From Neoroseomonas lacus (lineage in GTDB: Bacteria; Pseudomonadota; Alphaproteobacteria; Acetobacterales; Acetobacteraceae): 64,000 bases of DNA. Shown here one piece after another: positions 18,945 to 27,539 of the stretch (positions are counted from its first letter, which is position 1; each line of letters starts with the position of its first letter). The notes beneath the pieces were generated by a model. That model was given only the letters and a program-made list of their open reading frames with translations. It searched no databases and was not told the origin of the DNA. The stretch is taken from the NCBI RefSeq assembly GCF_014644535.1, contig NZ_BMKW01000005.1, positions 343,367-407,366 on the forward strand, written 5' to 3'. The translations under genes were made by a program, and so were the position numbers.

Positions 18945-20342
18945 TCAGTCGCTCGCCGCGGCGAAGATCCGCAGCAGGCTCTCATCCCGCCCCAGCGCCC
19001 AGAGCACCGAATTGATCGGCGGGCTGGTCGTGCTGCCCGACAGCGCGGCGCGCAGCGGCTGCGCCACCTGGCCGAGCTTCACGCCCTTCACATCGGCGTA
19101 GTCGCGCAGCCATTGCTCGAGATCGGTCTTCTCCCACGGCGCATCAGCGAGGAATTCGGCGAGGTTCTGCAGCCGCTCCTTCGCATCGGGCGTCAGCAGG
19201 GCGAGCGCCTTCTCCTCCATCGCCGGCGGGCCTTCATGCGCGGCGAAGGCGGCGGCACCGGCGAGTTCCTCCAGTGTGCGCGCGCGTTCCTTGAGGTCGG
19301 GCATCAGCATGCCGACGCGCTGCGCGCCATCGGTGCCGAACAGCACGCCGCGCCTGGCGAGCAATTCCAGCACCTCGCGCGTCAGCCGTTCATCGTCGGT
19401 CTGGCGCAGATAGACGGCGTTGAGATGCGTCAGCTTGGCGTAGTCCATGCGCGAGGCGGAGCGGCCGACATCCTTGATATCGAACAGCTCGACGGCGCGG
19501 TCGTGAGGGACCACTTCCTCGTCGCCATGGCCCCAGCCGAGGCGCAGCAGGTAGTTGTTCACCGCTTCGGGCAGGTAGCCCTGCTCGCGGAAGTCGAGCA
19601 CCGAGACCGCACCGTGGCGCTTGGACAGCTTCGACCCATCGGCGCCGTGGATCAGCGGGATGTGCGCGAAATGCGGGCGCCGCCAGCCCATCGCGTCATA
19701 GACCATGCATTGGCGGAAGGTGTTGGTCAGGTGGTCGTCGCCGCGGATGACATGGGTGATCGCCATGTCGTGGTCGTCCACCACCACTGCATGCAGGTAG
19801 GTCGGCGTGCCGTCCGAACGCAGGATGATCATGTCGTCGAGTTCGACGTTGCCGACACGCACTTCGCCCTGCACCAGGTCCTCGACGACGGTCTCGCCCT
19901 CGAGCGGCGCCTTGATGCGGATGACGTAGGGCTTGCCTTCCTGCTCCGGGCCGGGCTCGCGGTCGCGCCAGCGGCGGTCGTAGCGCGGCGGGCGGCCCTC
20001 GGCGGCGGCGCGCTCGCGCATCTCGGTCAGTTCCTCGGGCGTCGCCCAGCAGCGATACGCCTTGCCCATGTTGAGCAAGGCGCGGGCGATCTCGGCATGG
20101 CGCGCCTCGCGGCTGGCCTGGAAGACCGGCGCCTCGTCGGGGGACAGGCCGAGCCAGGCGAGGCTTTCCAGGATCTGGTCCACCGCTGCCTGAGTGGAGC
20201 GTTCCTTGTCGGTGTCCTCGATGCGCAGCAGGTAGGTGCCGCCATGGTGGCGGGCGAACAGGTAATTGAACAGCGCGGTGCGCGCCCCGCCGATATGCAG
20301 GTAGCCGGTGGGGGAGGGAGCGAAACGGGTGCGGACGGACAT
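18945..20342 (-). CDS. gltX: Glutamyl-tRNA synthetase
   Basis: A 465-residue class I aminoacyl-tRNA synthetase. APSPTGYLHIGGAR at 8-21 holds the HIGH motif, and DGSKLSKRHG at 235-244 is the KMSKS motif in its GluRS form (KLSKR). The catalytic domain ends near residue 320 and the helical anticodon-binding domain follows. It charges tRNA-Glu (possibly also tRNA-Gln for later amidation) in the cytosol. ATG at 20342 is preferred: the conserved VRTRFAPSPTG follows at once, while the frame upstream is unrelated. A palindromic repeat lies immediately upstream and an intrinsic terminator downstream. Confidence 0.97.
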   Translation of the reverse strand: MSVRTRFAPSPTGYLHIGGARTALFNYLFARHHGGTYLLRIEDTDKERSTQAAVDQILESLAWLGLSPDEAPVFQASREARHAEIARALLNMGKAYRCWATPEELTEMRERAAAEGRPPRYDRRWRDREPGPEQEGKPYVIRIKAPLEGETVVEDLVQGEVRVGNVELDDMIILRSDGTPTYLHAVVVDDHDMAITHVIRGDDHLTNTFRQCMVYDAMGWRRPHFAHIPLIHGADGSKLSKRHGAVSVLDFREQGYLPEAVNNYLLRLGWGHGDEEVVPHDRAVELFDIKDVGRSASRMDYAKLTHLNAVYLRQTDDERLTREVLELLARRGVLFGTDGAQRVGMLMPDLKERARTLEELAGAAAFAAHEGPPAMEEKALALLTPDAKERLQNLAEFLADAPWEKTDLEQWLRDYADVKGVKLGQVAQPLRAALSGSTTSPPINSVLWALGRDESLLRIFAAASD

Positions 20343-20395
20343 GATACCTGAGCTTCTTGGCGGGGGGGGGCTTCTTAGAGCATTTCCGATTAGAC

Positions 20396-20475
20396 GGCAC
20401 CGGCCCGCACCCCAACCCGGTCGCCCATTCCAGGATACTGACGTGGGTGGCCGGGTTGGGGTGCGGGCCGGTGCC
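20396..20475. repeat. Long palindromic intergenic repeat (family A, copy 1)
   Basis: Two perfect 25-bp complementary arms (20396-20420 and 20451-20475) enclose a 30-base centre containing TTCCAGGATACTGACG. A second element at 63937-64000 has the same arms with the centre reversed. It sits in the divergent space between gltX and comEC. It could form a cruciform, or a hairpin in either leader transcript. It is not a CRISPR repeat or insertion sequence. Confidence 0.85.
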
Positions 20476-20582
20476 GGACTTACCAGACCGACGTTTATAC
20501 CGGATCGGCGGAAGGGGTGAACGCGGCGGGGCGCAAGCCCCTCCCGCGCCCGACGGTGTTGTGGGTAGAATGAACGCACAGG

Positions 20583-22748
20583 TTGTGGAACCGACCCCTG
20601 TCCAGCACCGTGACGCGCATGGCCCCGAGGCACGCTGTCGACCGCCTGCGCGCCATCGCCGGCGGGGCGGGCCTGCTGCTGGCCGGCGAGCGCGGACGGT
20701 TGGCGCCCTGGCTGGCGGTGGCGATGGGTGCGGGGGTGATCACCTATTTCGGGCTGCGGGAGGAACCGCCGGGCTGGACCCTGCTGCTGGCCCCCGTGCT
20801 GATCCTGGTCGCGGTGCTGGTGGCGCAACGCATGCCGCAGGCCGGCTGGGTGATCGGGCTGGCGGGGGCGGCGGCGCTCGGCTTCGGGGCTGCGGCCTGG
20901 CATGGCTGGCGCGCCCCGCCATTGGCGACGCCCCCACGCCAGGCGGTGATCCTAAACGGCATCGTGCAGCATGTGGACCTGCTGCCGGCGGGCCGGCGCC
21001 TGACCCTCGCCGGGGTGCGCTTCGGCCCCGATGAGCCGGTGCAGCCCCGCAGCTTCCGCGTCCGGCTGCGCGCCAATGACCCGGCGCGACCGCAGCCCGG
21101 CGATCGCGTCGCCGTCCGCGCCCTGGTGCGGGCGCCCTCGGCGCCAGCCTTCCCCGGGGCGTGGGACTTCCAGCGCGCGGCCTTCTTCGCCGGGGAGGGC
21201 GGGTCGGGCTTCGCCATCGGCCCGTCCGAGGTCGTCGCCGCGGCGGGCGGCAGCCAGCCGCTGTCGGGCCTGCAGGCGGCGCTGGAGGCGCGCGCGACGA
21301 ATGCATTGCCCGGCGCGGCCGGGGCTGTCGCCGCGGCACTGCTGACGGGCGGCCAGAGCGCCATTCCGGCCGCCGACCTCACGGCGATGCGGGATGCGGG
21401 GCTGGCGCATCTGCTCTCGGTCTCGGGCCTGCACATCGCCATCGTGATGGGGGTGAGCTTCTGGGTGGTGCGGCTGCTCATCGCCTGTTGGCGCTGGCTG
21501 GCCTTGCGGGTGGATGGCAAGGCGGTCGCCGGGGTCGCCGCGCTGGTCGCCGGCGGGTTCTACATGATGCTGACGGGCGCGCAGGTGCCGATGCAGCGGT
21601 CCTTCGCCTCCGCGGTGCTGGTGACGCTGGCGCTGCTGACAGGGCGGCAGGCGGTGTCCATGCGCAGCCTGGCGTTGGCGGCGGCGGCGGTGATGCTGAT
21701 CTCCCCGGTGGCGCTGCTCGGTCCGTCCTTCCAGATGTCCTTCGCCGCCGTGCTCGCGCTGATCGCCGGGTGGGAGATCCTGAAGGAGCCGATGAGGCGC
21801 CTGCGCGGCGATGGCGCCTCGTGGCGCAAGGGGCTGGTGCTCGCGGCGGGGCTGGTCGGGACGTCGGTGCTGGCGGGGATGGCGACGGCGCCCTTCGGCC
21901 TCGCGCATTTCAGCCGGCTGCAATGGTATGGCGTGGCGGCCAATGCGGTGGCGGTGCCGTTGACTTCGGTGCTGGTCATGCCGGCTGGGATGCTCGCTGC
22001 GGCGCTGATGCCGCTCGGCCTGGACGGCCCGGCTCTGTGGGTGATGGGCTGGGGGTGCGAGGCGGTGCTGGTGGTGGCGCGGGAGGTCGCGTCCTGGCCG
22101 GGTGCTGCGCAGACCGCACGGCCGCTGCCGCCCTGGGGGCTGGCGACAGCGGCCTTCGGCATGGTGTGGCTTTGCCTGTGGCGGCTGCGGTGGCGGTGGC
22201 TCGGGGTGCCGGTGCTGGTGCTGGGGCTGATGAGCCCGATGCTGCATCGGGCGCCGGACCTGTTCGTCTCGGGGGATGCGCGGCTGCTCGGCGTGATGGC
22301 GGGCGGGGAGATGTGGGTGCAGCGGCAGTCCGGCGCTTCGGCGATGACGCGCGATTTCTGGCTGCGGGCGCATGGGCTGACGGCGGCGCGGGCATTGCCG
22401 TCGAGCGGCGAGGAGGCGGGCGGTGCCATCGCCTGCCTGCCGGGTGCATGCCGGCTGCAGCCGGTGGTGGACGGGCCGGTGGCGCTGCTGTTGCGCGGCG
22501 ACGCGCCGGGCGAGGCCTGCGGTCGCGTCGGGCTCGTGATCTCGGCGGAACCGCTGCGTGGGCGCTGCGCCGGCAGCCAGGTGATCGACCGCTTCTCCGT
22601 GTGGCGCAACGGGCCGCACGCGGTGTGGATCGAGCCGGATGGCATTCGCGTCGTCTCGGACCGCGCCTGGCGCGGCGAGCGGCCCTGGGTGCCGCCCATG
22701 CCGGTGCCACGGGGGCGGGAGGCCCTGCCGAGCGCGCCGGTCGAATAG
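20583..22748 (+). CDS. comEC: ComEC/Rec2 family competence membrane protein
   Basis: About 721 residues. An N-terminal hydrophobic region is followed by a soluble OB-like domain (about 110-220) and the competence domain, whose signature LLSVSGLHIAIVMG stands at 277-290, then eight or more membrane segments to about residue 560. ComEC forms the inner-membrane channel for single-stranded DNA during natural transformation. The C-terminal 150 residues are soluble but show no HxHxDH metallo-beta-lactamase motif, unlike the Bacillus protein. A second in-frame ATG at 20619 (MAPRHAVDRL) is an equally good start. The gene is divergent from gltX and ends 30 bases from the convergent lexA stop. Confidence 0.9.
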   Translation: MWNRPLSSTVTRMAPRHAVDRLRAIAGGAGLLLAGERGRLAPWLAVAMGAGVITYFGLREEPPGWTLLLAPVLILVAVLVAQRMPQAGWVIGLAGAAALGFGAAAWHGWRAPPLATPPRQAVILNGIVQHVDLLPAGRRLTLAGVRFGPDEPVQPRSFRVRLRANDPARPQPGDRVAVRALVRAPSAPAFPGAWDFQRAAFFAGEGGSGFAIGPSEVVAAAGGSQPLSGLQAALEARATNALPGAAGAVAAALLTGGQSAIPAADLTAMRDAGLAHLLSVSGLHIAIVMGVSFWVVRLLIACWRWLALRVDGKAVAGVAALVAGGFYMMLTGAQVPMQRSFASAVLVTLALLTGRQAVSMRSLALAAAAVMLISPVALLGPSFQMSFAAVLALIAGWEILKEPMRRLRGDGASWRKGLVLAAGLVGTSVLAGMATAPFGLAHFSRLQWYGVAANAVAVPLTSVLVMPAGMLAAALMPLGLDGPALWVMGWGCEAVLVVAREVASWPGAAQTARPLPPWGLATAAFGMVWLCLWRLRWRWLGVPVLVLGLMSPMLHRAPDLFVSGDARLLGVMAGGEMWVQRQSGASAMTRDFWLRAHGLTAARALPSSGEEAGGAIACLPGACRLQPVVDGPVALLLRGDAPGEACGRVGLVISAEPLRGRCAGSQVIDRFSVWRNGPHAVWIEPDGIRVVSDRAWRGERPWVPPMPVPRGREALPSAPVE

Positions 22749-22778
22749 GCGCGGATGCCGAGGGCACCCGCGCGGGCT

Positions 22779-23501
22779 TCAATACCGCCGCAGCAGGCCC
22801 ACTAGGCGACCCTGCACCTTGACGCGATCCGGTCCGAAGATCCGCGTCTCGTGCCGCTGATTCGCCGGTTCCAGCGCGATCGAATTGCCGCGGCGGCGGA
22901 TGCGCTTCAGCGTCACCTCGTTCTCATCCACCAGGGCGACGACGATAGAGCCGTTCTCGGCCGTCTCGGCGCGGTGGATGATGACCGTGTCGCCATCGAG
23001 GATGCCGGCATCGATCATGGAATCGCCAGCCACCTCGAGTGCGTAATGGTCGCCACTGCCGATCAGCGAGGCGGGGACGTCCACGCTCGCGCCATTGTCG
23101 CGCAGCGCCTCGATCGGCAGGCCGGCGGCGATGCGGCCATAGAGCGGCAGGGTGATCGGCGCGTTGTCCTGTGCGTCGGCCGCCGGCCGGGCCGGGGCAT
23201 GGGTGCCGAAGGGGCCGCGGATGACATTGGGGCCGAGCGGTGCCTCGGGCGACTTGGCGGTGGCGCGGGCGGCGCGCGGGGCCAGGCTCTCCGGCAGGCG
23301 GATGACTTCCAGCGCGCGGGCGCGATGGGCGCGGCGACGGAGGAAGCCGCGTTCCTCCAGCGCCGTGATCAGCCTGTGGATGCCTGACTTCGACTTGAGG
23401 CTGAGCGCGCCCTTCATTTCCTCGAAGGAGGGGGAGAACCCTGTCTCGCGCAGGTGGCGGTCGATGAACATCAGCAATTCGTGCTGCTTGCGCGTGAGCA
23501 T
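22779..23501 (-). CDS. lexA: LexA repressor, SOS regulator
   Basis: A 240-residue LexA. The N-terminal winged helix (1-65: [37 protein letters not shown]) is of the alphaproteobacterial kind. The self-cleavage site is Ala126-Gly127 in GRIAAG; the catalytic dyad is Ser161 (GDSMID) and Lys199 (EVTLKR). A 50-residue linker with AP-rich text separates the domains, longer than in E. coli. LexA represses DNA-repair genes until RecA filaments trigger its cleavage. It is itself controlled by the SOS box 66 bases upstream. Confidence 0.97.
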   Translation of the reverse strand: MLTRKQHELLMFIDRHLRETGFSPSFEEMKGALSLKSKSGIHRLITALEERGFLRRRAHRARALEVIRLPESLAPRAARATAKSPEAPLGPNVIRGPFGTHAPARPAADAQDNAPITLPLYGRIAAGLPIEALRDNGASVDVPASLIGSGDHYALEVAGDSMIDAGILDGDTVIIHRAETAENGSIVVALVDENEVTLKRIRRRGNSIALEPANQRHETRIFGPDRVKVQGRLVGLLRRY

Positions 23502-23566
23502 TCCTGCTCCTCCTCCAGGCGCCGGGCCTTGCGACTCGGTCGGAACAAATGGGCAACGTCAAGCGT

Positions 23567-23581
23567 GTTCTATTTAGGTTC
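23567..23581. promoter_or_regulatory. Alphaproteobacterial SOS box (LexA operator)
   Basis: GTTCTATTTAGGTTC is an exact match to the GTTC-N7-GTTC operator of alphaproteobacterial LexA. It lies upstream of lexA, in the gap shared with the divergent glycosyltransferase gene. Autoregulation of lexA is expected; the neighbour could also fall under SOS control. Confidence 0.88.
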
Positions 23582-23682
23582 CAGTGCCACAGTCAAATGC
23601 TTTTGCTTGTGGATGAGTCTGTGGATGAAATTTGCCGCGCGGGTCTCGCCTCGGGTCGTCCCGGCTGGCACAGAAGGGCGCC

Positions 23683-24537
23683 ATGCGCCGCCCGGACCTT
23701 TCCATCCTGATCGCCGCCCACCGCCTGCGGCGGGAGGTGCCGGTCGCGGTCGCCTCGGTCCTCGAACGCGCCGCCGGCGTCGCGGTGGAGGTCGTGGTCG
23801 CCTCCGATGACGGCACGGATTACGCCGGGATCCTGCCGGCGGATGCCCGGCTGCGCTTCACCCTGGTCGGGCCGGTGGCCAGCGGCGCGTATGCGGCGCG
23901 CAACCGGGCGCTTTCACTCGCCACGGGCCGCCATGTGCTGATGCTCGACGGCGACGACGCGCTGGAGGGGCCGGTCGATGCGCTTGCCAGTGCCCTGGCG
24001 GCGGTCGGGCCTGCCGGCGCCGTCGTGGTGCCGAGCGTCGTGCGCGATGCGGCGGGCCAGGCGGTGCGGCGCGTCCCGGCCGAGGGGGTGCGGCGCTTCG
24101 GCTTCGCGGGCTGGGCCTCGGCTTTCGCCTCGCTGCACCTGATCGCGCGGCGGGATCTCGCGCCAATGTTCCGGCCGTTCAGGCTGATCGACGATGTGTT
24201 GTTCGACCTCGCCGTCCTCGCCGCGGCGGGCGGCGAAGTGCCGGTGGCCGAAGGCCTTGCCTATCGCTACCAGCTGCGTCCGGGCCAGGCGACGGATACG
24301 GAGGGCGGGCGCTTCGATGCCGAATACGCGCGGGCGCTCGGCCTGATCGCGGCGGATGGCGCGGGCTTCGGGCCTCATGCGGGCGCGGCGGCCACTGTGC
24401 TGCGCCGGTGGCGGGCGATGAACCGGCTGGTGGGCGGCGGTGGGTCACGGCCCGGCCTGGGCGACTATCACCGGGCGGTGTCGGCCTATCTGGCGGGCGA
24501 ATGGCCGGCGGGTCGCCGCCGGCGGACCGCGCGGTAA
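23683..24537 (+). CDS. Glycosyltransferase family 2-like protein
   Basis: A 284-residue GT-A fold protein. The N-terminal DLSILIAAHRLRREVPVAVASVL is the typical nucleotide-sugar-binding start of family 2; VVVASDDGTDY and NRALSLATGRHVLMLDGDDAL follow, the latter holding a DGDD metal motif. A short helical C-terminus follows. The donor and acceptor are unknown; capsule or exopolysaccharide decoration is possible. The start at 23683 puts the conserved strand within the first ten residues. The gene is divergent from lexA with the SOS box between them. Confidence 0.82.
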   Translation: MRRPDLSILIAAHRLRREVPVAVASVLERAAGVAVEVVVASDDGTDYAGILPADARLRFTLVGPVASGAYAARNRALSLATGRHVLMLDGDDALEGPVDALASALAAVGPAGAVVVPSVVRDAAGQAVRRVPAEGVRRFGFAGWASAFASLHLIARRDLAPMFRPFRLIDDVLFDLAVLAAAGGEVPVAEGLAYRYQLRPGQATDTEGGRFDAEYARALGLIAADGAGFGPHAGAAATVLRRWRAMNRLVGGGGSRPGLGDYHRAVSAYLAGEWPAGRRRRTAR

Positions 24538-24552
24538 GGCGTATGGCGGCGC

Positions 24553-24753
24553 CTAGAGCTGTCGCGCGAGCTTCCGGGCCAGCAGCAGCCCGATCCCGCC
24601 GCCCGCCGGGGCGGCTGGCAGGGCGAGCACCCAGCCGGCATGATTGCCCGCCATGACGAGCGCGAGCCCGGCATAGAGCATGAGCCCGCCGACCAGGCTG
24701 CCGATGACGCCCGCCGTGAGGCCGAGCACGAGGATGTCCGAGCGCGATACCAT
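24553..24753 (-). CDS. Small two-helix membrane protein
   Basis: 66 residues with two hydrophobic stretches (about 8-32 and 40-58), a short GNHAG turn between them, and a basic C-terminus LLARKLARQL. It starts MVSRSDILVLGLTAGVIGSL. There is no recognised family. Good composition and a clean stop close to the convergent glycosyltransferase support it; a strong ribosome site is not seen. Confidence 0.5.
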   Translation of the reverse strand: MVSRSDILVLGLTAGVIGSLVGGLMLYAGLALVMAGNHAGWVLALPAAPAGGGIGLLLARKLARQL

Positions 24754-24782
24754 GGCCGGCGAGTAGGCCGGGCAGCGCCGGT

Positions 24783-24811
24783 TTGACAAGGCCCGCCCGG
24801 GCACTTATGTG
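24783..24811 (+). promoter_or_regulatory. Sigma-70 promoter of rpsD
   Basis: TTGACA (24783-24788), a 17-base spacer and TATGTG (24806-24811) form a near-consensus housekeeping promoter. Transcription would start near 24818, giving a leader of about 135 bases before rpsD. The box lies just outside the start of the divergent small membrane gene. Confidence 0.8.
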
Positions 24812-24952
24812 GCCGCCTTCCTTCCGGGAACGTGGACGGGCCTTCGGGGTCCGCGCCCGCTGCCGCCCAAGCCGGGCGGGGGACTACCGGGACAACAGCC
24901 CCCAGGGGCATAGCGAAGAAGGCCCGACCGCCTAACGCGGCGGGATCAGCGC
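24812..24952 (+). other. Structured 5' leader of rpsD (candidate)
   Basis: The leader between the promoter and rpsD can form two GC hairpins: CGTGGAC paired with GTCCGCG near 24830-24860, and a GGGGG/CCCCC stem near 24878-24905. Ribosomal protein S4 represses its own synthesis in several bacteria by binding leader RNA; whether that applies here is inference. No known S4 leader class was recognised. Confidence 0.35.
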
Positions 24953-25570
24953 ATGACCAAGCGCGCAGAATCCAAGTACAAGATCAACCGCCGCCTCGGC
25001 GTCAATCTCTGGGGCCGTGCGAAGTCGCCCATCTCCAAGCGCGAATACGGCCCTGGCCAGCACGGCCAGCGCCGCAAGCAGAAGCCGACCGACTTCGGCG
25101 TGCAGCTGATGGCGAAGCAGAAGCTGAAGGGCTACTACGGCAACATCGGCGAGAAGCAGTTCCGCAAGTACTACGAGGAAGCCGTGCGCCGGAAGGGCGA
25201 CACCTCGGAGAACCTGATCGAGCTGCTGGAGCGTCGCCTCGATGCGGTGATCTACCGCATGAAGCTGGCCGTCACCCCCTTCGCCGCGCGCCAGTTCGTC
25301 AACCACGGCCACATCACCGTGAACGGCAAGCGCGTGAACATCCCGTCCTACCTGGTGAAGGATGGCGACCAGATCGAGGTGAAGGAAAAGTCGAAGCAGC
25401 TCGTCGCCGTGCTCGACGCCGCCCAGTCCGGCGAGCGCGACGTGCCGGAGTATGTGGAGATCGACCACCGCGCCATGCGCGGCAAGTTCCTCCGCGCGCC
25501 GAAGCTGTCCGACGTGCCCTACCCGGTCCAGATGGAACCGAACCTGGTCGTCGAATTCTACAGCCGCTGA
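24953..25570 (+). CDS. rpsD: 30S ribosomal protein S4
   Basis: A 205-residue S4 of normal length. The N-terminus [20 protein letters not shown] and the [34 protein letters not shown] segments (S4 RNA-binding domain, about 92-155) are unmistakable. S4 binds the 5' domain of 16S rRNA, starts 30S assembly and helps proofread decoding. It stands alone here, as in many alphaproteobacteria, rather than in the alpha operon with rpsK, rpoA and rplQ. It has a strong promoter and a downstream GC hairpin. Confidence 0.98.
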   Translation: MTKRAESKYKINRRLGVNLWGRAKSPISKREYGPGQHGQRRKQKPTDFGVQLMAKQKLKGYYGNIGEKQFRKYYEEAVRRKGDTSENLIELLERRLDAVIYRMKLAVTPFAARQFVNHGHITVNGKRVNIPSYLVKDGDQIEVKEKSKQLVAVLDAAQSGERDVPEYVEIDHRAMRGKFLRAPKLSDVPYPVQMEPNLVVEFYSR

Positions 25571-25579
25571 CCTGATATC

Positions 25580-25598
25580 GGCCGGCCTCGCGCCGGCC
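25580..25598. terminator. Terminator-like hairpin after rpsD
   Basis: GGCCGGC-CTCGC-GCCGGCC, a perfect 7-bp GC stem starting nine bases after the rpsD stop. The following sequence is only mildly T-rich (CCGTTGCTTC), so termination may be weak or Rho-assisted. Confidence 0.5.
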
Positions 25599-25733
25599 AC
25601 CCGTTGCTTCACGCGCGCCGTGGCTCACGCCCGGCGCGCGTTGCGTTTGCGCGGTGGGTAGCCAATCCGCGCCCCGGGGTGCCAAATACGCGCCGTCGAT
25701 CAGACATCACGAATACGACAGGCGGTTCCCCAC

Positions 25734-26384
25734 ATGTCGGGCGGCTCCCAGACCGACGGCGCCTCGACGCCGGCCTTCACCGCCGACTGGTTCAGCCGGT
25801 CGATCCCGGCCTGGAAGCACCTGTTCCCGCGCGTGATGCCGCGACCCCAGCGCATCCTGGAGATCGGCGCTTTCGAGGGCCGCTCCACCTGCTTCATGCT
25901 CGAGCACATCCTGCCGCCGGATCTCAGCGGCGAGATCCACTGCGTCGACAGCTGGGCCGGTGGCGTGGAGCATGGCGGGATCGCGATGGATGCGGTGTTC
26001 GACCGCTTCCGGACCAATGTCGCGGCGATGTTGAAGCGCTTTCCGCAGCACAAGGTGATTGGGCACAGGGCGCTTTCCTCGACGGCGTTGCGCGACCTCC
26101 ATGCCAAGGGTTTCGCCGGCACCTTCGACTTCGTCTATGTCGACGGGTCGCACCAGGCGGCCGATGTGCTGGAGGATTTGGTGCTCGCCTTCCCGCTGCT
26201 GCGCCGCGGCGGCGTGGTGATCTGCGACGACTACATCTGGCAGCGGCAGCGCCCGGGCGAGGAGGACGTCCTCGACACCCCGAAGATCGCGATCGACAGC
26301 TTCACCACCATCTTCCGCCGGCGCCTGCGGCTGCTCGACTGGCACTCGACCTACCAGGTGGCGTTCCAGAAAACCGTCGCCTGA
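25734..26384 (+). CDS. Class I SAM-dependent methyltransferase
   Basis: A 216-residue protein of the Methyltransf_24 type. Motif I is RILEIGAFEGRSTCF (about 41-55); the acidic end of strand 2 is HCVDSW; DFVYVDGSHQAADVLEDL (about 130-147) is the post-I/motif II block; and RRGGVVICDDYIW follows. It transfers a methyl group from S-adenosylmethionine to an unknown acceptor; relatives act on sugars or small molecules near glycan genes. ATG at 25734 gives a short polar N-terminus. It has no operon partner. Confidence 0.82.
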   Translation: MSGGSQTDGASTPAFTADWFSRSIPAWKHLFPRVMPRPQRILEIGAFEGRSTCFMLEHILPPDLSGEIHCVDSWAGGVEHGGIAMDAVFDRFRTNVAAMLKRFPQHKVIGHRALSSTALRDLHAKGFAGTFDFVYVDGSHQAADVLEDLVLAFPLLRRGGVVICDDYIWQRQRPGEEDVLDTPKIAIDSFTTIFRRRLRLLDWHSTYQVAFQKTVA

Positions 26385-26489
26385 CGGTCGCCGATCGGTT
26401 CGGGCGGGCTGGGACCCGGTCGCGGCGGCGGCGGCGCGCGCATTCTTCTCCACATCCGCGTCGGTCATGCCGCCATCGGTCGTGCCGGT

Positions 26490-26552
26490 GGCGCCGAGGC
26501 CGCGAGCCCGGCGAACGCCAAGCAGACCGGAGGTTTACGTCCGGCGTTCGAG
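26490..26552 (+). repeat. Multi-hairpin dispersed repeat (family B, partial copy)
   Basis: The stretch AAGCAGACCGGAGGTTTACG and the following CCGGCGTTCGAGG match the repeat at 31590-31697 (AAGCAAACCGGAGGTTTGCG, then CCGGCGTCTGAGG) in the same orientation. GGCCGCGA in front is also shared. The copy lacks the CACGAG hairpin of the 31.6-kb copy. Confidence 0.65.
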
Positions 26553-26754
26553 GATCTGAAAACGCCGATTCCAGCGGTCGAGGAACCCGGCCGCCGGCAT
26601 GGGACGCCGAGCCGGCGGCGTTCGGGCCGCGGCCGATGAGGGACCCGATGCCGCCCGTTCCGCATCGGGCTACCCGACGGAGGCGCATTTGGCGGGAGAT
26701 GAAAAATCCTCATCATCGATATGCGATGGATGTTCATTCCATGCAAAATAGAAA

Positions 26755-26783
26755 TTGAGCGATAATTATCTCTCGGCTATCCT
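26755..26783 (+). promoter_or_regulatory. Candidate promoter for the cysteine-dioxygenase-like gene
   Basis: TTGAGC, a 17-base spacer and TATCCT, preceded by an AT-rich UP-like stretch and an imperfect dyad (ATGGATGTTCATTCCAT) that could bind a regulator. It lies 55 bases before the ATG at 26838. Confidence 0.5.
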
Positions 26784-26837
26784 GCTGCGGTGCGGTGCAT
26801 TCGGGCACCGCTTCCGGCCTGATCGCAGGACACGCGC

Positions 26838-27359
26838 ATGAACGTCATCGCCACCCGCACGCGTCTCGATGCCATGGTGAACGCCATCCGCGCCGCGCTG
26901 GACAGCGTCGAGGGCGACCCCTCCGCCGCCGTCGCCGCGGCCATGGCGCCGCATGCGACCGACCCGCTGCTGCTCGCCGGCCATGACTGCCCTTGTCGCG
27001 CCGAAACCTATATCCGCCATTTGCTGCACGAGGATGCCGAGGGCGGCTGGGCGGTCGCGGCGCTGGTGTGGCGGCCGGGGCAGATGTCGCCGGTGCATGG
27101 CCATCACGCGTGGTGCGCTGTCGCCTTCCACCACGCGACCATGACCGAGACCTTCTATGCCGAGGACGAGGCCGGCGGCCCGCCGTTGCTGACGGGCGTC
27201 GCGCTGCGTCGGCCGGGCGAGATCACCTTCGGCCCGGCGCGGGCGGACGCGATCCATCGGCTGGCCAATCTCGGCACCGAGACGGCGGTGTCCATCCACG
27301 CCTATGGCCTGCCCTATGGCCGCTTCTGCTCGGACCTGAACCGCGTCCTCGCGGCCTGA
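26838..27359 (+). CDS. Cysteine dioxygenase family protein (thiol dioxygenase)
   Basis: A 173-residue cupin. The iron ligands of thiol dioxygenases are visible: His88 and His90 in PVHGHHAWCAV, and His140 in DAIHRLAN. Trp92-Cys93 follow the HxH motif as in bacterial 3-mercaptopropionate and cysteine dioxygenases. It oxidises a thiol to a sulfinic acid with O2; cysteine, 3-mercaptopropionate or mercaptosuccinate are candidate substrates. Its own AT-rich promoter region suggests separate regulation. Sulfate assimilation genes lie 5 kb away but are not linked in an operon. Confidence 0.85.
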   Translation: MNVIATRTRLDAMVNAIRAALDSVEGDPSAAVAAAMAPHATDPLLLAGHDCPCRAETYIRHLLHEDAEGGWAVAALVWRPGQMSPVHGHHAWCAVAFHHATMTETFYAEDEAGGPPLLTGVALRRPGEITFGPARADAIHRLANLGTETAVSIHAYGLPYGRFCSDLNRVLAA

Positions 27360-27539
27360 TCGCCAGGGCGTTTCTGGCCTGTCGGATGCCGGCCGGTGCC
27401 GTCCGGACGGCGAGCGTGCCGCCACGGCCGGCCCGGCGCGACCATCGTCGCTCTTGTGACGGCCGGCCTCATCGGGCATGGCTGACGCGCGTCGCCGCGA
27501 CGTATCCGAAACGCGTCCCGCGATGCAGGTTCCGCCCCG

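Larger units (their letters stand above)
26385..26837. other. Intergenic gap with repeat and promoter
   Basis: Holds a partial copy of the multi-hairpin repeat family B (26490-26552), then an AT-rich stretch (26700-26770) with an imperfect dyad around ATGGATGTTCATTCCAT, and a promoter at 26755-26783. No gene is supported. Confidence 0.6.

Noticed and set aside
20358..20371. Run of ten G upstream of gltX as a slippage switch
   Set aside because: It lies outside any coding region, 16 bases or more upstream of the start codon, and may just be compositional. No reading frame depends on it.
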